Below are positions 62,733 through 64,000 of a stretch of DNA of 64,000 nt, in pieces. This stretch comes from JAIBJN01 sp963802795. Its GTDB lineage: Bacteria > Actinomycetota > Thermoleophilia > Gaiellales > Gaiellaceae. Positions within the stretch are counted from its first letter, which is position 1. Each line of letters begins with the position of its first letter. A program made the translations under genes and the position numbers. Below the pieces are notes generated by a model that did no database searches, was not told the DNA's origin, and saw only the letters and a program-made list of their open reading frames with translations. Location: NCBI GenBank assembly GCA_963802795.1, contig CAWDJV010000006.1, positions 100,914-164,913 on the forward strand. Reading direction: 5' to 3'.

Positions 62733-64000
62733 TCACTGGGGATGTAGCCGACGGAGGCAGCGGGAGTCCAGGATCTTCCTCCCTTGAACCGCCTGCTTGA
62801 TCGACGGGTCGGCCCCTCGCTTAAGGCGGACTCCGATCCCGAATGCAATCCTTCGCTGCCATGGCGCCAGGTTGCCGGTCTCCTTAGCCCAGTTGGCCAG
62901 GGCTAGCCATCCCTCGCCCCCAACCGCCGCGACCTCCGCGATGACTTCCGCTTCAGCCGCCGTGTCGGCGTCCGGCGGAGACGAGGCCACTTCAGAGGTC
63001 ACGGCTGAACGACCGACGAGATGTCGACGAGAGAGATGGTGGAACATCCCAGGGCTGCTCACGCATCAGGCGCCAGCACTGCTCCCGCTTCGCCCACTCG
63101 GTGACGTTAGCGCCGCTGGGCGCGCGTTCGGCGATCACGTGATACGCCATGTGCGACAGCTCCTCGAGCGCGGCCTCGACTGCTCCGGAAGATCCTGCTC
63201 CTCCCAGATCTCTGCCAGCTTCAGCCGTTGTGCGGTCGCGTGAGATAGCTTGGCGATCGTGTAGTAGACGATGTTTGCCTTGTAGCCACCGAACTCCTGG
63301 CGCGCGACGATGCGATCGGTTCGCTTGAAGAGAACCGCCTTCGCGATCAGGCGCTCGAAATACATCGCGTCAGGTACAAAGCCGCCGCGTTCCTTCATCC
63401 GCGTCATGAAGTGGATGAAGTTCTTCTGGGCGCCGAGACTCGCGAGGTGCGGGTACTGATCCCATATAGCCTCAAACTTCGCAAGGTCGGTCTTCGTGAA
63501 CTTCTGTGACGTCGGCCACTCCTCCTTGAAACGGCGGCGCCGCGCAGGTGTCGTCTCGCGCGACATCGCATCCGCGTACTGGCCCCGCGCCCGCTCGTAG
63601 AACCACCTCGTAGCGCGTTTCGTCACTCCTGTCGCCGGCGCCCAGATATTCCGCGAGAGCTTCTCGAGCTCGACGTGAAACGGATCATTGGCCGTGAGGT
63701 CCGCCTCACTCACCTTGTTCTGCGAGTTCGCGTAACGCGAGATCAACGGAACGATCTCCTCGACGCGCGCTGGATCGATGACGGTGATCTTCGCCTGCAC
63801 CCTGACGTCAGTGAGATCGAGCTTCGTTCGCATGGCCCGGTGGATCGAGGCCGTAGTTTGGCCGCCGTTCACGATCTGGAGATCGATGATCCGGCTTATC
63901 CCGTGGCCGCCGTCCGGCAAGTCGACGACTTCAACGCGGGAGGCCGTGGCCGAAATCCCATTGTTGTACGCGAGGAAGCGCGTGGGCTCTCCGCTGAGGG
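62733..64000 (-). pseudogene. AIPR abortive-infection protein, N-terminus cut by window edge, frameshifted C-terminus
   Basis: The visible 415 or so residues match the AIPR family. From the right edge come LSGEPTRFLAYNNGISATAS, IIDLQIVNGGQTTASIHRAM, VIDPARVEEIVPLISRYANS QNKVSEADL, and SQKFTKTDLAKFEAIWDQYP. After a shift near 63,165 LEELSHMAYHVIAERAPSGA follows, and after another near 63,040 the C-terminal LANWAKETGNLAPWQRRIAF and DPSIKQAVQGRKILD. AIPR proteins give phage resistance by abortive infection and often accompany other defence genes. The catalytic basis is not established. Confidence 0.82.

Noticed and set aside
1..64000. CRISPR arrays, rRNA, tRNA genes, insertion-sequence transposases and integrases
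   Set aside because: I scanned for regularly spaced repeats, clover-leaf signatures and DDE or tyrosine-recombinase motifs and saw none. A tRNA could still be missed by eye; tRNAscan-SE would settle it.

Overview
The window is uniformly GC-rich and carries actinobacterial hallmarks: a class II DAHP synthase, a UvrD2-type helicase with an HRDC domain, an AdnAB-like pair of helicase-nucleases, a class E-like sortase, and a minus-strand lgt-scpA-scpB ... rluB ... tyrA-aroA-cmk-plsC-der order. Gene content and style resemble deep-branching soil Actinobacteria (Thermoleophilia/Gaiellales-like). That placement is inference and needs a marker-gene tree.

Region 1 (1-36.7 kb) is mostly chromosomal core. 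It holds priA (cut by the left edge), a DtxR-family regulator, metK, a DUF3352-like lipoprotein, pgsA, an SDR enzyme, plsY, a GNAT remnant, der, plsC, cmk, aroA, tyrA, a class II DAHP synthase, trpS, an RDD membrane protein and rluB. A four-gene surface-polysaccharide/sortase cassette (16.8-19.4 kb) sits between rluB and scpB. Then come scpA, lgt, small enzymes, dnaE, two membrane proteins, an Lrp regulator, infA with an apparent ATA start, an HTH-nucleotidyltransferase pair, an aminotransferase, an ACT protein, uvrD2, an NTF2-like protein, a flavin reductase, an orphan HicB, a VapBC-type pair, a 3-hydroxyisobutyrate-dehydrogenase-like enzyme and a peroxiredoxin.

Region 2 (36.9-64 kb) looks like a defence and DNA-processing island. 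It runs from an AdnAB-like pair (36.9-42.6) to a QxK (Mrr-like) nuclease candidate (42.9-43.8), a RelE-UvrD fusion (44.0-46.2), and a DISARM-like core drmA-drmB-drmC (46.9-52.9). Converging on drmC is a two-gene minus-strand unit: a coiled-coil metallo-beta-lactamase/beta-CASP nuclease and an unrecognised 334-aa protein. Further right are a DUF6994-like remnant, a GIY-YIG-like gene with an unknown partner, a coiled-coil PD-(D/E)XK (DUF2130/RmuC-like) gene, small ORFs, and an AIPR abortive-infection protein cut by the right edge. No DNA methyltransferase is visible beside drmABC, which is unusual for DISARM. The beta-CASP pair is the most interesting candidate for a new effector module.

A caution applies throughout. 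Many genes are interrupted by single-base frame changes. Even the normally essential der and dnaE each carry one, at homopolymers where one base restores the family sequence. Indel errors in the assembly are therefore the likeliest explanation, and the 'broken' genes of the island may be intact in the organism.
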